A stretch of 64,000 nt of DNA from Tersicoccus sp. Bi-70 (GTDB lineage Bacteria > Actinomycetota > Actinomycetes > Actinomycetales > Micrococcaceae). The DNA lies in NCBI RefSeq assembly GCF_001968825.1, contig NZ_MIEU01000010.1:310001-374000 (forward strand), in the 5' to 3' direction. Under the pieces are notes generated by a model. That model did not search any database and was not told where the DNA came from. It was given only the letters and a program-made list of their open reading frames with translations. Each line of letters opens with the position of its first letter. Within the stretch, counting starts at the first letter, position 1. The position numbers were made by a program, and so were the translations under genes. Positions 59,285 through 64,000 of this stretch are shown here, piece after piece.

Positions 59285-61078
59285 ATGCGTGTCACGCGTA
59301 TTTCCAAAATCGTGGGGGCGGCTGCCATCGCAGCGCTCGCACTCAGCGCCTGCGGTGGCAACACCGGCGGCGGCAGCAACAACAACGCCACGTCAGGCGC
59401 CAGTAGCTCCGGCGGAGGGCAGATCACCGTCGCCGAGGTGAACGGATTCAGCTCGTTCAACCAGTCGACGGCGACCGGAAACTCCGACGTCAACGGCAAG
59501 ATCTGGCTGGCGACGCACTCCGGCTTCAACTACATCGACAAGGACCTGAAGGTCGTCAAGAACGACAAGTTCGGGAAGTACGAGAAGACCTCGGACAGCC
59601 CGCTGACGATCAAGTACACGATCAACGACGGCGTGAAGTGGTCCGACGGGACCCCGGTCACCGCCGATGACTTCGTCCTCGCGTGGGCCGTGTACTCGGG
59701 CTACTACGACGACGCGACCACCGACGACAGCGGCAAGGTCACCAAGGGCAGCCAGTACTTCAGCTACGCGGGTACGACGTCGGGCCTGAACAAGACGACG
59801 TTCCCCGAGGTCACGGAGGACCGCAAGTCCTTCACCATCAAGTACGACCAGCCGTACGCCGACTGGGAGATCGCGTTCAACGCTCCCGAGGTCCCGGCGC
59901 ACGTCGTCGCCAAGAAGGCCGGTCTGACGGACGCAAAGGCGCTGTCCGACCTGATGAAGCCGCTGCCCAAGGGCAATGTCGACAAGCCGGCCTCCCCGAA
60001 CGCGACGCTGAAGAAGGCGGCCGACTTCTACAACAAGGGCTTCGACTCGACGACGCTGCCGTCCGATCCCTCGCTGTACCTCTCGAACGGTCCGTTCATC
60101 GTCAGCGCGATCACCAACAACGAGTCGGTGACGCTGAAGAAGAACCCGGACTACACCTGGGGCAACATGCCGAAGGTCGACACCATCGTGATGCGGACCA
60201 TCGGTGACACCCAGGCGCAGATCCAGGCGCTGAAGAACGGCGAGGTCGACATCGCGGCCCCGCAGTCCTCCGCCGACACGCTCGAGGCGCTGCAGGCCAT
60301 CCCGGATGCCCAGGTGCAGAAGGGCGACCAGCTGGCGTACGACCACGTCGACATCAACCAGTACGGCTCGTTCAAGGACCCCGCCATCCGCGAGGCGTTC
60401 ATGAAGACGATCCCGCGCAAGGCGATCCTCGACGCGATCATCACCAAGCAGAAGCCGGACGCCAAGATCCTCGACTCGCAGATCTTCGTCCCGGCCCAGG
60501 AGGGCTACGCGAAGTCCGCTCAGGAGAACGGCTCGCAGAACTTCCAGGACGTCGACATCGACGGCGCCAAGAAGCTGCTCGCGGGCAAGACCCCGACGGT
60601 GCGGATCATGTACAACAAGGACAACCCGAACCGTGTCGACGCCTACACGCTGATCGCCAAGTCCGCCACCGAGGCCGGCTTCAAGGTGGTCAACAACGGC
60701 GCCGCCGCCAACGAGTGGTCCAGCAAGCTGGGCGACGGCACGTACGACGTGACGATCTTCGGCTGGACCAACCCGGGTGTGGGCGTCTCCGGCGTCCCGC
60801 AGCTGTTCGGCAGCGGTCAGGGCTCCAACTTCAGCAAGTTCTCCAACAAGGACGCGGACAAGCTGATGACCGAGCTGATCCAGACCACGGACACCGCGAA
60901 GCAGATCGAGCTGCAGCAGCAGATCGACAAGTACATCTGGGACAGCAAGTACGGACTGCCGCTCTTCCAGAGCGTCGGCGTCGAGGCGTTCAGCAGCCGG
61001 GTCACCGGTGGCGTGAACTACCAGCCGAACCAGTACGGCGTCTGGTGGGACGTCTGGGACTGGGCCGTCAAGTCCTGA
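59285..61078 (+). CDS. peptide-type ABC transporter substrate-binding lipoprotein
   Basis: A 597-residue SBP_bac_5 (OppA/DppA-like) protein. The signal peptide ends in LSAC with lipid-modified C23, followed by a Gly/Asn/Ser linker. The family signature region IKYTINDGVKWSDGTPVTADDFVLAWAVY is near 105-135. It binds oligopeptides or related solutes outside the membrane. AGGAGG precedes the ATG. The permeases follow, and a hairpin in the gap may set the higher binding-protein level. Confidence 0.9.
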   Translation: MRVTRISKIVGAAAIAALALSACGGNTGGGSNNNATSGASSSGGGQITVAEVNGFSSFNQSTATGNSDVNGKIWLATHSGFNYIDKDLKVVKNDKFGKYEKTSDSPLTIKYTINDGVKWSDGTPVTADDFVLAWAVYSGYYDDATTDDSGKVTKGSQYFSYAGTTSGLNKTTFPEVTEDRKSFTIKYDQPYADWEIAFNAPEVPAHVVAKKAGLTDAKALSDLMKPLPKGNVDKPASPNATLKKAADFYNKGFDSTTLPSDPSLYLSNGPFIVSAITNNESVTLKKNPDYTWGNMPKVDTIVMRTIGDTQAQIQALKNGEVDIAAPQSSADTLEALQAIPDAQVQKGDQLAYDHVDINQYGSFKDPAIREAFMKTIPRKAILDAIITKQKPDAKILDSQIFVPAQEGYAKSAQENGSQNFQDVDIDGAKKLLAGKTPTVRIMYNKDNPNRVDAYTLIAKSATEAGFKVVNNGAAANEWSSKLGDGTYDVTIFGWTNPGVGVSGVPQLFGSGQGSNFSKFSNKDADKLMTELIQTTDTAKQIELQQQIDKYIWDSKYGLPLFQSVGVEAFSSRVTGGVNYQPNQYGVWWDVWDWAVKS

Positions 61079-61127
61079 CCCGGTACTCCCGGTGACGGTC
61101 TTCGACCCGTCCAGGGTCTGATCGCGA

Positions 61128-61161
61128 GAGGCACCAGGGCCAGCAACGGTCCTGGTGCCTC
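61128..61161 (+). terminator. hairpin between the binding protein and permease genes
   Basis: GAGGCACCAGG (61128-61138) pairs with CCTGGTGCCTC (61151-61161) over 11 bp around 12 bases. Probably a partial terminator or processing site that lowers permease transcript relative to the binding protein. Confidence 0.7.
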
Positions 61162-61257
61162 CCGCGTTCTCCCCGAACCCGACCGTGGCGCTCGACGCCC
61201 GGCCACCCTCGTCACACGCCCCCCGGTGCTCGCACCGGTCCGACCCAAAAGGTCCCC

Positions 61258-62796
61258 ATGTCTGCCTACATCCTTCGGCGCCTGCTCGCCGCCGTGCTCA
61301 TCCTGCTCGGCGCGTCCTTCCTCGTCTATCTGCTGATGGCCTACTTCGGCGGGGATCCCCTCGCCGAGATCCGCGCCTCCAACAGCCCCACCAAAGAAGC
61401 GCAGATGAATGCCATCCGGCAGCAGCTGCAGCTCGACGTGCCGCCCCTGCTGCGGTACTTCCTCTGGCTCGGCGGCGCCGTCAAGTGCGTGGTGCCCGGC
61501 TCCTGCGACCTCGGCTCGAACATCAAGGGCCAGAACGTCAGCGACCTGCTCGGGGTCGCCGCGGGCAACACCATCCAGTTCGTCACCATCGCCTTCGTCC
61601 TCGCGATCGTCATCGGCGTCACCGTCGGCATCGTCACCGCGCTGCGGCAGTACAGCGGCCTGGACTACGCCGTCACCTTCGTCGCCTTCCTCTTCTTCTC
61701 CCTCCCCGTGTTCTGGGTGGCCGTCCTGCTCAAGGAGTTCGGCGCCATCGGGTTCAACAACTTCCTGGCGAAACCGAGCATCTCGATCACGACGATGATC
61801 GTGATCGGCGTGTTGATGGGGCTGGTCTGGGTGTTGATCATCCCCGGCACGTGGAAGCGGCGGCTCATCACCTTCGTCATCGCGACCGCCGTGACGATCG
61901 GCATCCTCGCCGTGCTCGTGGCCACCGACTGGTTCGCGGCGCCCGGTATCGGCCCCGTGATGATCACGCTGTGCGCCTTCGGTCTGGCCGTCGGATTCAC
62001 CGCGCTGATCGCGGGGCTGCGGAACCGGCGGGCGCTGGTCGCCTCGCTGATCACCGCCGCCGTGGGCGCCATCTCCTACTTCGTGGTGCAGCCGATCCTG
62101 AACGCGAACGGCAACCTGCCGACCGTGATCATGCTCGGCGTCGTGGGCATCCTCGTGGGGCTGGCCGCCGGCTGGTTCTCCGGCGGCTACGACCGGGCGC
62201 AGAACATGCGGGCCGCGGTCCTGACCGCGTTCGTCACGTCCGGTCTGATCCTGCTGGACCGGTTCATGCAGTCCTGGCCCGCGTACTACAACTCGCCGCT
62301 CGTGCACGGCCGCCCGATCTCCACGATCGGCTCGGAGACCCCGAACCTCAACGGCGACTTCTGGTTCACCGGCCTGGACAAGTACACGCACCTGCTGCTG
62401 CCGACCATCGCCCTGATCCTCATCTCCCTCGCGTCGTACACCCGGTTCTCCCGGGCCTCGATGCTCGAGGTGATGAACCAGGACTACGTCCGCACCGCAC
62501 GGGCCAAGGGCGTCAACGAGCGCACGGTCGTCGTCCGGCACGCGTTCCGCAACGCCCTCATCCCGCTGGCGACCGTGGTCGCCGCGGACCTCGGCGGCCT
62601 GATCGGCGGCGCCGTGATCACCGAGAACGTGTTCTCCTTCAAAGGCATGGGCACGCTGTTCATCGACGGCATCTCGCACAGCGACCCGAACCCGGTGATG
62701 GCGGTGTTCCTCGTCGTCGGCATCACCACCGTGGTGTTCAACCTGCTGGCCGACATCGCCTACTCGCTGCTCGATCCCCGCGTGAGGCTGACGTGA
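61258..62796 (+). CDS. peptide-type ABC transporter permease (OppB-like), unusually long
   Basis: A 512-residue permease, against roughly 310-340 in typical OppB/DppB. The N-terminal MSAYILRRLLAAVLILLGASFLVYLLM and the C-terminal EAA region (ASMLEVMNQDYVRTARAKGVNERTVVVRHAFRNALIPL) are canonical. Between about residues 175 and 345 lie four or more additional hydrophobic helices not found in the standard fold. No frameshift is needed to explain it. It forms a heterodimer with the next permease. Confidence 0.88.
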   Translation: MSAYILRRLLAAVLILLGASFLVYLLMAYFGGDPLAEIRASNSPTKEAQMNAIRQQLQLDVPPLLRYFLWLGGAVKCVVPGSCDLGSNIKGQNVSDLLGVAAGNTIQFVTIAFVLAIVIGVTVGIVTALRQYSGLDYAVTFVAFLFFSLPVFWVAVLLKEFGAIGFNNFLAKPSISITTMIVIGVLMGLVWVLIIPGTWKRRLITFVIATAVTIGILAVLVATDWFAAPGIGPVMITLCAFGLAVGFTALIAGLRNRRALVASLITAAVGAISYFVVQPILNANGNLPTVIMLGVVGILVGLAAGWFSGGYDRAQNMRAAVLTAFVTSGLILLDRFMQSWPAYYNSPLVHGRPISTIGSETPNLNGDFWFTGLDKYTHLLLPTIALILISLASYTRFSRASMLEVMNQDYVRTARAKGVNERTVVVRHAFRNALIPLATVVAADLGGLIGGAVITENVFSFKGMGTLFIDGISHSDPNPVMAVFLVVGITTVVFNLLADIAYSLLDPRVRLT

Positions 62797-62860
62797 TCAG
62801 CACCGCCCACCCGGAGTGGGCCCCGAGCACGCCGCAGGCCACGAACGCAAGGAAGTCCTC

Positions 62861-64000
62861 ATGAGCCGCACCGAGACGCAGACTCCACCGGAGCGCACCG
62901 AGAAGCCGGCCCCCGCCGAGGAGGCGACCAAGGGGCTGAGCCAGGGCCGGATCGTCGCCAAGAAGTTCCTCGGCCACACCGCAGCGGTCGCCTCGATCAT
63001 CGTCTTCCTGATCATCCTGCTGCTGTCGATCACGTCGCAGGGCATCGGCCCCATCCCGGGCTGGTGGCACTACGGTTTCGGCGACACCCCGCCGCTGGTC
63101 AACGGCGGCTCGCCGACCTGGAAGCTGCCCTTCGACTTCGGCGACCACCCGTTCGGTCAGGACCGCGTCGGCCGTGACCTGTTCGCCATGACGATGCGCG
63201 GCACGCAGATCTCGCTGTTCATCATGTTCACGATCGGCATCCTCGCCGGCGTGATCGGCATCATCGTCGGCTCCCTCGCCGGCTTCTTCCGGGGCTGGAT
63301 CGAAGCGATCCTGATGCGCCTGACCGACGTCTTCATCGTCATCCCCACCCTGATCGCCGCGGCGATCGTCGGCCGGGCCGGCGGCCAGAACGGCGTGCTC
63401 GTCCTCGGCATCTTCCTCGGCCTGGTCACCTGGATGCTGCTCGGACGCCTCGTGCGCGCCGAGTTCCTGTCCCTGCGGGAGCGGGAGTTCGTCGACGCCG
63501 CGCGGATCGCGGGTGCCTCGAACGCCCGGATCATCTTCAAGCACATCCTGCCGAACACGGTCGGCGTCATCACGGTCAACCTGACCCTGCTGATGAGTGC
63601 GGCGATCCTGACCGAGACGGCGCTGAGCTACCTCGGCCTGGGCGTCCGCGCGCCAGACATCTCGCTGGGCTCCCTGATCAGCCAGAACCAGGCGGCGTTC
63701 AGCACGCGGCCGTGGCTGTTCTGGTGGCCGGGCCTGTTCATCGTCGTCATCTGCCTCTGCATCAACTTCATCGGCGACGGTCTGCGCGACGCGTTCGACC
63801 CGCGGCAGAAGAAGTTCTCGCTGCGGTCGATCAAGCGCCTGAGCGCGGCGATGATGCTCAGCGGCCAGTCCTCGACCGGCTCGTTCGGCCAGTACGCGAC
63901 CGGCAGCCGCGCCGCGGTCAACGAGGTCGTCAAGGACGCCGCCGACGAGGACCGGTCACTGTCCGCGATCTCCCGCAGCGAGCGGGAGGCCGACGAGGAC
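62861..64000 (+). CDS. peptide-type ABC transporter permease (OppC-like), cut by the window end
   Basis: 380 codons are open from the ATG at 62861 (GGAAG upstream) to the last base. An approximately 35-residue cytoplasmic N-terminus precedes the first helix; HPFGQDRVGRDLFAMTMRGTQISL is the OppC/DppC signature, and the EAA loop REFVDAARIAGASNARIIFKHILPN is near 205-230. The transmembrane core ends near residue 310, and the rest is a Ser/Ala/Glu-rich cytoplasmic tail that continues past the window, longer than usual. An ATPase gene is expected next. Confidence 0.9.
   Translation, partial: MSRTETQTPPERTEKPAPAEEATKGLSQGRIVAKKFLGHTAAVASIIVFLIILLLSITSQGIGPIPGWWHYGFGDTPPLVNGGSPTWKLPFDFGDHPFGQDRVGRDLFAMTMRGTQISLFIMFTIGILAGVIGIIVGSLAGFFRGWIEAILMRLTDVFIVIPTLIAAAIVGRAGGQNGVLVLGIFLGLVTWMLLGRLVRAEFLSLREREFVDAARIAGASNARIIFKHILPNTVGVITVNLTLLMSAAILTETALSYLGLGVRAPDISLGSLISQNQAAFSTRPWLFWWPGLFIVVICLCINFIGDGLRDAFDPRQKKFSLRSIKRLSAAMMLSGQSSTGSFGQYATGSRAAVNEVVKDAADEDRSLSAISRSEREADED

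Overview
The window is chromosomal DNA from a very GC-rich actinobacterium. The marks are near-exclusive G/C third codon positions, many GTG starts and -10-like hexamers a few bases from start codons (leaderless mRNAs). Actinobacterial families are also present: an Rv2629-type protein, an MSMEG_4193-type phosphatase next to an SCO1664-type protein, DUF2382/PRC-barrel and DUF3072 proteins. I cannot name the genus. The exception is 21.2-23.2 kb, which is visibly A+T richer and uses TTA codons.

Layout. 0-6.6 kb: 3' end of a DUF6421-like gene, an SDR, an aldehyde dehydrogenase, then a complete OpuC-type osmoprotectant ABC importer (ATPase, two permeases, lipoprotein) closed by a large terminator. 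6.8-13.8 kb: AlaA-like aminotransferase, PPK2 kinase, xseB/xseA, a membrane protein, ispH and a PEP-mutase/isocitrate-lyase family enzyme. 13.9-18.6 kb: two TetR regulators, each beside paired palindromic operators; one faces a frameshifted SDR, the other a mechanosensitive-channel-like protein. 18.7-21.2 kb: rmuC and ychF. 21.2-23.2 kb: a small foreign insert at the 3' end of ychF, bounded by a 19-bp direct repeat and carrying a soluble-protein/four-TM-protein pair. 23.3-33.5 kb: oxidoreductases, acetyltransferases, ArfB, a small membrane/regulator operon, the Rv2629-like protein, arylamine N-acetyltransferase, rhodanese, HAD hydrolase and pirin. 33.5-44 kb: a bifunctional penicillin-binding protein, DoxX, a PAP2 phosphatase and a DedA/DUF2127 operon flanking a two-component system (both promoters carry the same 43-bp module), and a VWA/AAA ATPase pair. 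44-48.6 kb: phosphatase/SCO1664 pair, aromatic hydroxylase and an Fpg/Nei glycosylase.

The main functional unit is 48.7-58.6 kb: a selenocysteine formate dehydrogenase operon (fdhA with an in-frame UGA and a SECIS-like hairpin, an FeS subunit, an NrfD-type membrane subunit) together with selD, tRNA-Sec (selC), selA and selB. This one stretch encodes the selenoenzyme and all the dedicated decoding factors. Conventional translation would split fdhA into two pieces at codon 189.

The window ends with DUF3072 and a peptide-type ABC importer (binding lipoprotein, an unusually long OppB-like permease, and an OppC-like permease cut by the window edge).
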